Source: Pseudohoeflea sp964511625
GTDB taxonomy: Bacteria; Pseudomonadota; Alphaproteobacteria; Rhizobiales; Rhizobiaceae
NCBI GenBank assembly: GCA_964511625.1
Contig: CAZEJG010000015.1
Span: 16,602 to 80,601 of the forward strand
Direction of reading: 5' to 3'
Length of the DNA: 64,000 nt
Of the stretch, positions 38,021-46,687 are shown piece by piece. The translations under genes and the position numbers were made by a program. The notes under the pieces are model-generated. The model ran no database searches. It saw only the letters and a list, made by a program, of their open reading frames with translations, and had not been told where the DNA came from. Each line of letters begins with the position of its first letter. The first letter of the stretch is position 1.

Positions 38021-39385
38021 TTACGCCCGTTCAAAGCCCCGCTTGAGTTCCCAGTCGGTGACTGCCTTGTCGAACTCTTCCTGCTCCCACTCCGCGCAAC
38101 GGACATAATGGTCGACAACGGCATCGCCAAGGGCGGCGCGGAGCATTTTCGAGCCGCGCAGCGTCTCGGTCGCCTCGCGCAGCGTCGAGGGAATGTGCCG
38201 CGCATTTTCGTTCTGGTAGATATCGCCACGGGTCGGCTCGGCCAGTTCGAGCTTCTCCTCGATCCCGGCGATGCCGGCGGCCAGAAGAACCGCCAGCCCG
38301 AGGAACGGATTGACGTCCGAACCGCCGATGCGGCACTCGACGCGAACCGACTTGGTGCCCTCGCCGCAGAGCCGGAAACCGGCCGTGCGGTTGTCGACGG
38401 ACCAGACCAGACGGGTCGGCGCGAAGGTGCCCTTCATGAATCGCTTGTAGCTGTTGACGTAGGGCGCGAGGAACACCGTGTAGTCGGACGCATATGCGAT
38501 CAGCCCCGCCATGAAATGGCGCATGAGCGGCGACATGCCGTGCTCGCCGTCCTTGTCGTAGAAGGCCGGCTTGCCGTCGGCCCACAGCGACATGTGCACA
38601 TGCGAGGACGAACCGACCTTCTTCGCATCCCACTTGGGCAGGAAGGTCGCCGCCTTGCCGTTCATCCAGGCGATCTCCTTGACCGCGTGCTTGGCGATGG
38701 TGTGGTTATCGGCGCAGTCGAGCGCTTCGGAATAGCGGATGTTGAGCTCTTCCTGACCGGTCTCCGCCTCGCCCTTGGAATTTTCCACCGGCACGCCGGC
38801 GGCGACGAGATGGTTGCGGATCGGGCGCATGATCGCCTCTTCCTTGGTGGTCTGGAGGATATGGTAATCCTCGTTATAGGCGCTGACCGGCTCCAGATCG
38901 CGGTAGCCCGAGCGGGCGAGATCGCGGTAGCTCTGCTCGAACAGGAAGAATTCGAGTTCGGTCGCCATCATCGCCTCGTAGCCGAGCGCCTTGAGGCGCT
39001 CGCGCTGGACCTTGAGGATCTGTCGCGGCGATTGCGGCACCGGTTCATGGGTGTGGTGGTCGAGGAGGTCGCACAGGACCATCGCCGTGCCTTCGAGCCA
39101 GGGCATCCGCCGCATGGTCGAAAGATCCGGCTTCATCACGTAGTCGCCGTAGCCTGCCTGCCAGCTCGTGGTCGCATAACCGTCGGGCGTGGCCATCTCC
39201 AGGTCGGTCGCCAGCATGTAGTTGCAGCAATGGGTTTCCTCGTGGGCGCTTTCGAGGAAATTGGTGACGTGGAAACGCTTGCCCATCAGGCGCCCCTGCA
39301 TGTCCACGCAGCAGACGAGAACGGTGTCGATTTCGCCGGCGTCGGCCGCCTTGCTGAGTTCCTGGATCGTAAGATTACCGGCCAT
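38021..39385 (-). CDS. Glutamine-synthetase-like gamma-glutamyl ligase (PuuA/IpuC/GlnA4 type)
   Basis: The 454-residue glutamine-synthetase-fold ligase shows the metal-site ATELEFFLFE, GQEELNIRY, the ATP-site GSSSHVHMSL, NSYKRF, and NRTAGFRLCGEGTKSVRVECR with SDVNPFL. The N-terminal beta-grasp domain is the divergent form of amine-specific ligases, with no sign of the adenylylation loop of true GlnA. Known relatives join glutamate to putrescine (PuuA), isopropylamine (IpuC) or ethanolamine (GlnA4 of Streptomyces). Its alcohol- and aldehyde-dehydrogenase neighbours favour an amino-alcohol substrate. Confidence 0.88.
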   Translation of the reverse strand: MAGNLTIQELSKAADAGEIDTVLVCCVDMQGRLMGKRFHVTNFLESAHEETHCCNYMLATDLEMATPDGYATTSWQAGYGDYVMKPDLSTMRRMPWLEGTAMVLCDLLDHHTHEPVPQSPRQILKVQRERLKALGYEAMMATELEFFLFEQSYRDLARSGYRDLEPVSAYNEDYHILQTTKEEAIMRPIRNHLVAAGVPVENSKGEAETGQEELNIRYSEALDCADNHTIAKHAVKEIAWMNGKAATFLPKWDAKKVGSSSHVHMSLWADGKPAFYDKDGEHGMSPLMRHFMAGLIAYASDYTVFLAPYVNSYKRFMKGTFAPTRLVWSVDNRTAGFRLCGEGTKSVRVECRIGGSDVNPFLGLAVLLAAGIAGIEEKLELAEPTRGDIYQNENARHIPSTLREATETLRGSKMLRAALGDAVVDHYVRCAEWEQEEFDKAVTDWELKRGFERA

Positions 39386-39432
39386 GGTGCTACCTGTCTC
39401 GAATGATTATGGGCGTGGTCTTGCTTGACTGC

Positions 39433-39461
39433 AAACCGCCCCCCGGAGAACCGGGAGGCGG
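39433..39461 (-). terminator. Terminator between the TRAP operon and the ligase gene
   Basis: On the minus strand CCGCCTCCCGG / CCGGGGGGCGG forms an eleven-base stem with one mismatch, followed by TTTG. It stands about 20 bases after the dctP-like stop and may only attenuate, since the next gene on the same strand starts 48 bases on. Confidence 0.6.
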
Positions 39462-39482
39462 CAATTTCGTGAGCATCTGCCC

Positions 39483-40535
39483 CTAGTCGTTGTTGTAGGG
39501 GAAGCCTGCCGAGTTGATGACCTTGTTGTAGTCCTTGAAGATCTGGACCACCTTGGCCTTGGTTTCGCTTTCGGCAGCGATCTCGTCCCAGAACTTGATC
39601 GCGGCGTCTTCGACTTCTTTCCATTCCTTGGCCGGAACGGTGCGCAGCTTGAGCTTGTCGCCGGTGGCGCGCAGCTTGGCTTCACCGCCCCAGTACCACT
39701 GGTTGCGGAAGGTGTGACCGGCTTCCATGCAGGACATGTAGAGCTGCTTGAGATGCTCCGGAAGATCCGCCCACTTCTTCTCGTTGGCGAACCAGGAGCC
39801 GATCCAGGCGCCGGAGATGTTGTTGGTCAGGAAGTAGTCGGTCACGTCGGCCCAGCCGACCGTGTAGTCTTCCGTGATGCCCGACCAGGACATGCCGTCG
39901 AGTTCGCCGGTCTGCACGGCGACTTCGGCGTCCTCGTAGGGGATCGAGACCGGAACCACGCCGAACTGGGCGAGGAAGCGGCCTGCTGTCGGGAAGGTGT
40001 AGAGCTTGAGGCCCGACAGGTCCGCGACGCTGGTGATTTCCTTCTTGGTGTTGAAGTTGCAGGGGTCCTGACCCGCGGCCGAAAGCCAGACGACGCCGCC
40101 GGCATCGGAGTAGGCCTTCTTCCAGATGTCCTTGAGGCCGTACTGTTCGAACAGCACCGGCACGTCGAGGATCGAACGGGTGGCAAACGGGAAGTAGCCG
40201 CCGAAGACGCCCACTTCCACCGGAGAAGCCATCGAATCGTCGTCCGAATGGACGGCGTCGATGGTGCCGGCCTGCATGGCGCGGAAGAGTTCGCCTGTCG
40301 GCACGATCTGGTCGGCGAAGAACAGTTCGATCACCATCTCCCCGTTCGCCGCCTTGTTGAAGGCGTCGACGAAGGGCTGGGTGACGAACTGGCCGAGCGT
40401 GGCGCCGGCATAGGTCTGCATGCGCCAGCGGATCGGTTCCTGGGCGATCACGGGGGGAGCGGCAAGCGTGGTGGTCGCCGCGGCACCGGCGAGGCCGGCC
40501 TTGGTGAGTAGTTGACGCCTTTTCATCATGATCAT
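39483..40535 (-). CDS. TRAP transporter substrate-binding protein (DctP family)
   Basis: The 350-residue periplasmic binding protein has a Tat-like leader (MKRRQLLTKAGLAGAAATTTLAAPPVIAQ) with cleavage near AQ at about 32. The DctP fold is seen from RWRMQTYAGATLGQFVTQPFVDAFNKA onward, and the WSGITEDYTVGWADVTDYF region lines the ligand site. The ATG follows GAAGGAGAAC. Together with the two membrane genes upstream it makes a complete sodium-driven uptake system. The ligand is unknown; many relatives bind organic acids, and some of this size dimerise and bind keto acids. Confidence 0.92.
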   Translation of the reverse strand: MIMMKRRQLLTKAGLAGAAATTTLAAPPVIAQEPIRWRMQTYAGATLGQFVTQPFVDAFNKAANGEMVIELFFADQIVPTGELFRAMQAGTIDAVHSDDDSMASPVEVGVFGGYFPFATRSILDVPVLFEQYGLKDIWKKAYSDAGGVVWLSAAGQDPCNFNTKKEITSVADLSGLKLYTFPTAGRFLAQFGVVPVSIPYEDAEVAVQTGELDGMSWSGITEDYTVGWADVTDYFLTNNISGAWIGSWFANEKKWADLPEHLKQLYMSCMEAGHTFRNQWYWGGEAKLRATGDKLKLRTVPAKEWKEVEDAAIKFWDEIAAESETKAKVVQIFKDYNKVINSAGFPYNND

Positions 40536-40575
40536 GTTCTCCTTCTGGTGGTCTGCCGTTTTTTTCTCGTTTTCA

Positions 40576-41910
40576 TTACCCTTGCAGTTTGCCGCGGAAC
40601 TGTTCCGGCAGCCACAAAGCCAGTTCCGGGAAGAGCATCACGATGATGAGGGTGATCAGCATCACCGCGACGAATGGAATGACGGACATGTAGATATCCG
40701 TGAGCTTGATCTCGGGCGGCGACATGGCGCGCATGAGGAACAGGTTGTAGCCGAAGGGCGGCGTCATGTAGGCGATCTGGCAGGTGATCGTGTAGAGCAC
40801 GCCGTACCAGACGAGATCGAAGCCCAGCGCCTTGACGAGCGGCACGTAGAGCGGCGCGACGATGACCAGCATCGCCGTATCGTCGAGGAAGGTGCCCATC
40901 AAGAGGAAGCTGAGCTGCATCAGCACCAGCACCTGCCAGGGTTCGAGGCCGAGCCGGCCGAGGAAGAAGTTCTCGATCGCGCGCACCGCGCCGAGCCCGT
41001 CGAACACGGCGCCGAAGCACAAGGCGGCCAGGATGATCCACATGAACATGCAGGAGATGCCGAGCGTCTTGCGCACGGTGTTCTCGAAGACTTCCTTGGT
41101 CAGCCGGCGCTTGAAGACGGCGGCGAGCGTCGCCGCCAGCGCACCGACCGCCGAGCTTTCCACCAGGCTCGTGATGCCCATCAGGAAGAGCCCGTTCATC
41201 AGGAAGAAGATCATGAAAGGCAGGATCCCGGCGCGCAGAAGCTTGAAGCGCTCGGACCATGTGATGGAGTCGCGCTCCTCGCGGCTCAGCGGCGGCCCGA
41301 GTTCCGGCTGGATACGGCAACGCACGGCGATGTAGACCACGAAAAGGGCTGCCATCAGCAGGCCGGGGAAGACGCCGGCGAGCCACAGCTGGCTGACCGG
41401 CTGGCGCGCGATCATGCCGTAGAGCACAAGCACCACCGAGGGCGGAATGAGAATGCCGAGCGAGGAGCCGCCCTGGATCACGCCGGTGATCATCTGCTTG
41501 TCGTAGCCGCGGCGCAGCAGTTCCGGCAGCGCGATGGTGGCGCCGATCGCCATGCCGGCCACCGACAGGCCGTTCATGGCCGAGATGATGACCATCAGGC
41601 CGATCGTGCCGATGGCGAGACCGCCGGGGATCGGGCCGAACCAGACATGGAACATGCGGTAGAGATCGTCGGCGATGCGGCTTTCCGACAGCATGTAGCC
41701 CATGTAGATGAACATCGGCAGCGTCAGCAGCGGGTACCACTTCATCAGCTTGATCGACTGCGCGAATGCGATTTCCACCCCGCCCGTGCCCCACAGCGGC
41801 AGCGCGGCGATGACGGCGACCGCGCCGATCACCCCGAAGACGCGCTGGCCCGTCAGGAGCAGCGCCATCATCGAGGCGAACATGAACAGGGCGATCAACT
41901 CGTAGCTCAC
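40576..41910 (-). CDS. TRAP transporter large permease (DctM family)
   Basis: A 444-residue integral membrane protein with about twelve to thirteen hydrophobic helices. SYELIALFMFASMMALLLTGQRVFGVIG and PLLTLPMFIYMGYMLSES are DctM signatures, and the conserved PPSVVLVLYGMIA block is present. The GTG at 41910 is chosen because it overlaps the small permease stop (GTGA), giving translational coupling; a longer upstream frame has no similarity. Confidence 0.92.
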   Translation of the reverse strand: MSYELIALFMFASMMALLLTGQRVFGVIGAVAVIAALPLWGTGGVEIAFAQSIKLMKWYPLLTLPMFIYMGYMLSESRIADDLYRMFHVWFGPIPGGLAIGTIGLMVIISAMNGLSVAGMAIGATIALPELLRRGYDKQMITGVIQGGSSLGILIPPSVVLVLYGMIARQPVSQLWLAGVFPGLLMAALFVVYIAVRCRIQPELGPPLSREERDSITWSERFKLLRAGILPFMIFFLMNGLFLMGITSLVESSAVGALAATLAAVFKRRLTKEVFENTVRKTLGISCMFMWIILAALCFGAVFDGLGAVRAIENFFLGRLGLEPWQVLVLMQLSFLLMGTFLDDTAMLVIVAPLYVPLVKALGFDLVWYGVLYTITCQIAYMTPPFGYNLFLMRAMSPPEIKLTDIYMSVIPFVAVMLITLIIVMLFPELALWLPEQFRGKLQG

Positions 41911-42434
41911 AGGCCTGCCTCGCTTGCATGATTGATGCTGGTGCCGCGCAGATAGAGGATGTCGCGAAGGAATTCGGCGATCGCCTGCAGGAGCATGAAG
42001 AGGATTCCGACCGTTCCGATCAGCTTGACCGGCCACATGTAGGGCCGCCACACCGAGTGGGCCCGCTCACCATATTCGATGGCATAGGTGGTCGACGAGA
42101 TACCGCCGTAGAGAAGCACGAAGAGATAGAAGATCAGGAACAGGATCGAGATCCCGTCGATCATTGCCTTGCGCCGGTGCGACAGGCCGCCATAAAGCAG
42201 GTCCATGCGCACATGGTCGCCCATCTGCATCGAATAGGCGCCGCCGAGCGTATAGTAGGCAACCATGACGAACTGGGCCGCCTCCAACGTCCAGAGCGCC
42301 GGCATGCCGGCATATTTGGTTACCGAAGACCAGAGCAGCACGCCCATCAGCACGAAGATGAGATACATGGCGAAACGGCCGACGCGCCGGTTGAAGGCGT
42401 CGATGAAACGGATATAGGCGATCACGACGTTCAT
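41907..42434 (-). CDS. TRAP transporter small permease (DctQ family)
   Basis: The 175-residue small membrane subunit has four helices (about 20-40, 55-70, 92-115 and 135-160) and the DctQ-like motif MGDHVRMDLLYGGLSHRRKAMID in the loop. It couples to the large permease encoded downstream with a four-base overlap. It begins 39 bases after the amidohydrolase stop, so hydrolase and transporter are probably one operon. Confidence 0.9.
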   Translation of the reverse strand: MNVVIAYIRFIDAFNRRVGRFAMYLIFVLMGVLLWSSVTKYAGMPALWTLEAAQFVMVAYYTLGGAYSMQMGDHVRMDLLYGGLSHRRKAMIDGISILFLIFYLFVLLYGGISSTTYAIEYGERAHSVWRPYMWPVKLIGTVGILFMLLQAIAEFLRDILYLRGTSINHASEAGL

Positions 42435-42473
42435 GACCGCGCCTCCCGCATCATCCCGGTTTCAAACCTGATG

Positions 42474-43313
42474 TCAGCCATGGAGGCGCTCCCCTTCCCG
42501 GCCCTTGTCGACCGCTCTCGTGACCAGTTCGGCAACGATGTTCGCCCATTTCTCCTGACCGGCCGGATCGGCGATCAGGTCGTTGCGGATCTCGAGCATT
42601 ACATTCGGCATGCCGCGCGCGATCGCATGCCGCTGAAGCGTGTGCGTGACCCCGTCCGACGCATCATAGGGATAGTTCCGGCGCACCAGGTCAAGACCTG
42701 CCTCGGCGGCAGCCGCGAGCATGGCGTCGGCAAAACCGGTGTCGGCGTCGTGCAATATTCCGAGTTGGCCGTCGCGCGTCTCTCCGAAATAGACCGGCGT
42801 GAAGGAGTGAACGGTGACCAGGACGGTCGGTTGACCAAGGGCCGCGCGGCGATCGAGAACGCCTTCGAGTGCCGCATGGAAAGGGTCGTAGAGCGCCTCG
42901 ACACGGGCCTGATGCTGCGGCCCCGTCAGCCCCGTATTGCCGGGAACGACGTAGATCTCGCTCTTCTCGGGAACGGCTGCGGGGGAGTCCGGCGGACGGT
43001 TGCAGTCATAGGCGAGCCGCGAATAGGCCTGCGCCACCAGCGTCGCGTCGAGCGACTGCGACAGGCGACGGGCAACGGCAAGCGCTCCGATGTCCCAAGC
43101 GATATGGCTCTCCAGGGCCCCGGCATCGAGCCCGAGGTCGCCCAGCTTCACCGGCAACAATTTGGACGCATGCTCGCACACCAGCACGATCTCTCCCGCC
43201 GCTTCCGGTCTCTCGACCATGACGGGGGCAATATCCTTCGGCCCCAGAAGAGGACTGTCCGACACGATTTTCGTTCCCACTCCGCGCCGGCGAACCTCTC
43301 CCGTCCCCGGCAT
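42474..43313 (-). CDS. N-formylglutamate amidohydrolase family protein
   Basis: The protein has 279 residues as drawn. The FGase fold is shown by IVLVCEHASKLLP with the metal-binding His, HIAWDIGALAVARRLS, YSRLAYDCNRPPDSP, VTVHSFTPVYFG and the C-terminal PNVMLEIRNDLIADPAGQEKWA. The founder enzyme releases glutamate from N-formylglutamate in histidine catabolism. No hut genes are nearby, so here it more likely cleaves another glutamyl amide, such as a gamma-glutamyl product of the ligase downstream. Start choices are the ATG at 43313 or a GTG at 43280; the operator upstream favours neither. Confidence 0.88.
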   Translation of the reverse strand: MPGTGEVRRRGVGTKIVSDSPLLGPKDIAPVMVERPEAAGEIVLVCEHASKLLPVKLGDLGLDAGALESHIAWDIGALAVARRLSQSLDATLVAQAYSRLAYDCNRPPDSPAAVPEKSEIYVVPGNTGLTGPQHQARVEALYDPFHAALEGVLDRRAALGQPTVLVTVHSFTPVYFGETRDGQLGILHDADTGFADAMLAAAAEAGLDLVRRNYPYDASDGVTHTLQRHAIARGMPNVMLEIRNDLIADPAGQEKWANIVAELVTRAVDKGREGERLHG

Positions 43314-43320
43314 TTCCTTG

Positions 43321-43374
43321 TGTAATATTGATTAGGAAATGGCGCTCCTTGTCAATGCTGTAATTTTCATTACA
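43321..43374. promoter_or_regulatory. Tandem RpiR operator candidates in a divergent promoter
   Basis: TGTAATTTTCATTACA (43359-43374) is a perfect inverted repeat with six-base arms and a four-base centre. TGTAATATTGATTAGG (43321-43336) repeats the same 16-base frame with two changes in the right arm. The centres are 38 bases apart, between the hydrolase and RpiR start codons. Confidence 0.65.
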
Positions 43375-43395
43375 TTTGCTCAGGGAGATCGCGAC

Positions 43396-44274
43396 ATGTC
43401 CATTCGCAACAAGGTCCACGCCAGCCTCGGCTCATTGCCCGGGGCCGAAAAGAAGGTCGCGCACGCCTTCCTGGCACACTATCCGAGCGCCGGCCTCTCG
43501 ACCATCGCGGAACTGGCGCTGGCGGCGGGGACAAGTGCGCCAACCGTGTTGCGCTTCGTCACCCGTATCGGCTTCGACTCCTACCCGGAATTCCAGCGCG
43601 CCCTGCGCGAGGAGGTGCAAGCGCAGCTGATGTCCCCCTCGCCGCTCGAACGAGGACTCTCGACGACCTCGACCCAGCCCGATGCGCCCGGTCTCGTGAC
43701 CAGCTTCGACAGGGTTTCGGCCAATCTCGACGCGACGCTGAAGGCGATCCCCGAAAGCGAGTTCGACGCCGCCTGCGACCTGCTCTCGGATCCGAAATCG
43801 ACCTGCTTCTTCCTCGGCGGACGGTTCACGGATTTCATCGCCGGTTACATGGCGGCTCACCTGCGCATCATCCGTCCCAACGTGCGCCACTTCACCGGCC
43901 AGACCTCGACATGGCACGATCAGTTTCTCGATCTCAAACCCGGCGACGTGGTGGTGCTGTTCGACATTCGCCGTTACCAGTCCGATCTCGTCAGGCTCGG
44001 GGAGATCCTGGTGGAGCGGCGCGCCCGCATCGTTTTGATAACCGATCCGTGGCTGTCGCCGCTGGCCCGTTCGGCCCATGTCGTTCTGCCGTGTGTGGTC
44101 GAGGCCGGCCGGACGTGGGATTCGAGCGTCCCGCTTCTCGCGCTCGCCGAGGCGCTGATCGATCGTGTTTCGCGCGGCCAGTGGAGCAACGCCCGGGGGC
44201 GCATGCAAGCACTTGAGGATATTCACTGGAATAGTCCTGGCCCGGATCAAGAGACCAGTAAAAAGAAGCCGTGA
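43396..44274 (+). CDS. RpiR/MurR family transcriptional regulator
   Basis: The 292-residue regulator has an N-terminal RpiR helix-turn-helix (AFLAHYPSAGLSTIAELALAAGTSAPTVLRFVTRIGFDSYPEFQRAL) and a C-terminal SIS domain (about 130-260; FFLGGRFTDFIAGYMAAHLR, VVVLFDIRRYQSDLVRLGEIL). The SIS domain usually binds sugar phosphates, though non-sugar ligands are known. The ATG follows CAGGGAGATCGCGAC. It is divergent from the amidohydrolase-TRAP operon and is the obvious controller of that cluster, with paired operators between them. Confidence 0.92.
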   Translation: MSIRNKVHASLGSLPGAEKKVAHAFLAHYPSAGLSTIAELALAAGTSAPTVLRFVTRIGFDSYPEFQRALREEVQAQLMSPSPLERGLSTTSTQPDAPGLVTSFDRVSANLDATLKAIPESEFDAACDLLSDPKSTCFFLGGRFTDFIAGYMAAHLRIIRPNVRHFTGQTSTWHDQFLDLKPGDVVVLFDIRRYQSDLVRLGEILVERRARIVLITDPWLSPLARSAHVVLPCVVEAGRTWDSSVPLLALAEALIDRVSRGQWSNARGRMQALEDIHWNSPGPDQETSKKKP

Positions 44275-44329
44275 GAACTTGTAGAGTTCGGCGCTTGATC
44301 GATCACGTATATTTACCTATCCATGGCGC

Positions 44330-44671
44330 ATGGATGAGTCTCGCGCAATCGAAGCATTTTCAGCTCTGGGCCAAGAAACACGCCTTGCCACCTTCAGGAT
44401 GCTTGTCAATGCCGGGCCGGAGGGAATTCCCTCGGGCGAAATCGGCGAACGCCTCGGCGTGCGCCAGAACACCATGTCCACAAATCTCGGCATTCTCCTC
44501 GCCGCAGGTCTCGTGACCCGCAGCCGGGAAGGCCGCGCTGTCCGTTACTTTGCCGACATGACGGGTTTCTCCGCCGTGCTGAAGTTCCTGATCAGCGATT
44601 GCTGCGGCGGACGACCTGAGCTCTGCAGCGAGGTCCTGTCAGAAATCGACGTCCCATCGCTCGAGAGCTGA
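44330..44671 (+). CDS. ArsR/SmtB family transcriptional regulator
   Basis: The 113-residue winged-helix protein shows ALGQETRLATFRMLVNAGPEGIPSGEIGERLGVRQNTMSTNLGILLAAGLVTRSREGRAVRYF, the ArsR fold. The tail CCGGRPELC puts three cysteines together, as in arsenite-sensing ArsR proteins with a C-terminal thiol site. No arsenate reductase or efflux gene adjoins, so its targets are elsewhere or it controls only itself. It stands alone 55 bases after the RpiR gene. Confidence 0.88.
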   Translation: MDESRAIEAFSALGQETRLATFRMLVNAGPEGIPSGEIGERLGVRQNTMSTNLGILLAAGLVTRSREGRAVRYFADMTGFSAVLKFLISDCCGGRPELCSEVLSEIDVPSLES

Positions 44672-44693
44672 GCTGTCCGCCGACGGACCGGCC

Positions 44694-45497
44694 TCAATCC
44701 GTGCCACCCTCGGCAATTCGCGCATAAAGCCGCCATGTGGCATGCCCGAGAACGGGAAGTGCCACGAGCAGTCCCAGAAACGCTGGCACAAGCGCCAGCA
44801 GCGTCACCGCACCGACCACCATCCCGAAGCCGATCATCGCCGCTGGCGAGCCGGCCACGACGGAAACGCTGGCGATCATCGCCGAGATGAAGTCCACCTC
44901 GCGCTCCATCAGCATCGGCATGGCGACGACCGTGACCGAAAACAGCGCTAGTGCCAGACCGGCCCCGACGAGCGTGCCGACAAAAAGAAAGCCCAAGCCC
45001 TCGGGCGTGGTCGTGACGATGGTCAGAAACGCATCGAAACTGGAAAACGACTTGAAGCCCAGGAACAGCGCCAGCAGCAGCCGGACCTGATAGATCCATA
45101 TCCAGAAGATGAAGAGCACCACGAAGGCCATCCACCCGAGCTGGCGCTCGCGCTGGTGGAAGACATGGGCGAGGACGCCGGCGCGGGTCACCGGCTCGCC
45201 TGCCGCCCGTCTCCGGCTGATCTCGTAGAGGCCGACCGCAACGAAGGGCGCGATCAGGGGAAATCCGATCGCCATCGGGATGATCATCCAGGGCGCGCCG
45301 ATGCGCATGAGAACATAGAGCATGACGAGGCCGCCGGCAGCATAGACCCCTCCGAATGCGAGCCCGTAGAGCGGATAGGCGCGAAAATCCGCCCACCCGT
45401 CTCGGAGGCTGGACACCACGTCCTCGAAGGTCACCGGCCTGAGCCGCGGCACAGCGCCCGGCGTCGCCGACGCCATTCTCTGCTGGTTTTCCATCAT
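44694..45497 (-). CDS. DUF2189-type integral membrane protein
   Basis: A 267-residue protein with about six to seven membrane helices, beginning after a cytosolic segment (RPVTFEDVVSSLRDGWADFRAYPLYGLAFGG), the start typical of DUF2189. A central loop RRRAAGEPVTRAGVLAHVFHQRERQ is basic. Function is unknown. The ATG at 45497 follows GGGGAGGAT; a second ATG is the next codon. It is convergent with the ArsR gene and divergent from ytfQ. Confidence 0.85.
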   Translation of the reverse strand: MMENQQRMASATPGAVPRLRPVTFEDVVSSLRDGWADFRAYPLYGLAFGGVYAAGGLVMLYVLMRIGAPWMIIPMAIGFPLIAPFVAVGLYEISRRRAAGEPVTRAGVLAHVFHQRERQLGWMAFVVLFIFWIWIYQVRLLLALFLGFKSFSSFDAFLTIVTTTPEGLGFLFVGTLVGAGLALALFSVTVVAMPMLMEREVDFISAMIASVSVVAGSPAAMIGFGMVVGAVTLLALVPAFLGLLVALPVLGHATWRLYARIAEGGTD

Positions 45498-45705
45498 ATC
45501 CTCCCCTGACACACCGCCGATCCCTCCCGATCGAGCTGATCGAATTTGCGCCCAAAGCCCCGACAAAACAAGCATTTCGAGCCGCATCCGCGGCAACGCA
45601 AGAGCAGATCGCCAAGAAAATCCGCCGAATGCGATTTACAAAAATAATATAGTATGATTTTTTCCTCGCCGGGCAAACGCCCACAAAGCTTAGGGAGGAA
45701 CCTTC

Positions 45706-46668
45706 ATGCTTTCGAGAAAAGCAATTCTCGGCGCGAGCCTTCTCGCGTCGCTCGCACTCATGTCTTCGAGCGCTCTTGCGCAGACGATCGGCTTCTCGCA
45801 GATCGGATCTGAATCCGGCTGGCGCGCCGCCGAAACCACGCTGACCAAGCAGCAGGCCGAAGAACGCGGCATCGACCTCAAATTCGCCGATGCGCAGCAG
45901 AAACAGGAAAACCAGATCAAGGCACTCCGCTCGTTCATCGCCCAGGGCGTGGACGCGATCCTGATCGCTCCGGTGGTCGCCACCGGCTGGGATTCCGTGC
46001 TCCAGGAAGCCAAGGAAGCCGAAATTCCGGTGGTCCTGCTCGACCGAATGGTGGATTCGTCGGACGATCTCTACCTCACCGCTGTTGGCTCGGACCTCGT
46101 CCATGAGGGCAGCGTCGCCGGCCAGTGGCTGGTCGACGAGGTCGCCGGCAAGGATTGCAACGTCGTCGAACTGCAGGGCACCACCGGCTCGTCGCCGGCG
46201 ATCGACCGCAAGAAAGGCTTCGAGGAAGCCATCGCGGGCCACGACAACATCAAGATCATCCGCAGCCAGACCGGTGACTTCACCCGCACCAAGGGCAAGG
46301 AAGTGATGGAAAGCTTCCTCAAGGCCGAAGACGGCGGCAAGAACATCTGCGCCCTCTACGCCCACAACGACGACATGGCCGTCGGCGCCATCCAAGCCAT
46401 CAAGGAAGCCGGCCTGAAGCCGGGTTCGGACATCCTCGTCGTTTCCATCGACGCCGTGCCGGACATCTTCCAGGCCATGGCCGCCGGTGAAGCCAACGCC
46501 ACGGTCGAACTGACCCCGAACATGGCGGGTCCGGCCTTCGACGCTCTGGATGCCTACATGAAGGACGGCACCATGCCGCCGAAGTTCATCCAGACGGAAT
46601 CGAAGCTCTACACCCAGAAGGACGATCCGCAGGCTGTCTACGAGCAGAAGAAAGATCTCGGTTACTGA
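45706..46668 (+). CDS. ytfQ: Galactofuranose/sugar ABC transporter substrate-binding protein YtfQ
   Basis: The 320-residue periplasmic protein has a signal peptide cleaved after SALA (residue 25). It matches YtfQ closely in memory: GFSQIGSESGWRAAE, ADAQQKQENQIKALRSF, IAPVVATGWDSVL, IDRKKGFEEAI, HNDDMAVGAIQAIKEAGLKPG and VELTPNMAGPAFDAL. YtfQ of E. coli binds galactofuranose and also galactopyranose; furanose forms of L-arabinose are likely ligands given the pathway here. It is the first gene of a four-gene importer operon, has AGGGAGG upstream of the start and is followed by a strong hairpin. Confidence 0.95.
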   Translation: MLSRKAILGASLLASLALMSSSALAQTIGFSQIGSESGWRAAETTLTKQQAEERGIDLKFADAQQKQENQIKALRSFIAQGVDAILIAPVVATGWDSVLQEAKEAEIPVVLLDRMVDSSDDLYLTAVGSDLVHEGSVAGQWLVDEVAGKDCNVVELQGTTGSSPAIDRKKGFEEAIAGHDNIKIIRSQTGDFTRTKGKEVMESFLKAEDGGKNICALYAHNDDMAVGAIQAIKEAGLKPGSDILVVSIDAVPDIFQAMAAGEANATVELTPNMAGPAFDALDAYMKDGTMPPKFIQTESKLYTQKDDPQAVYEQKKDLGY

Positions 46669-46687
46669 TCTTTCGTCCTGACGTTAC

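Noticed and set aside
35343..43313. Standard Puu putrescine pathway
   Set aside because: No PuuB-type FAD amine oxidase and no PuuD-type class I hydrolase; an Fe-alcohol dehydrogenase would be out of place.
42474..43313. Histidine utilisation (hut) locus
   Set aside because: The amidohydrolase is the only hut-like gene; no histidase, urocanase or imidazolonepropionase is present.
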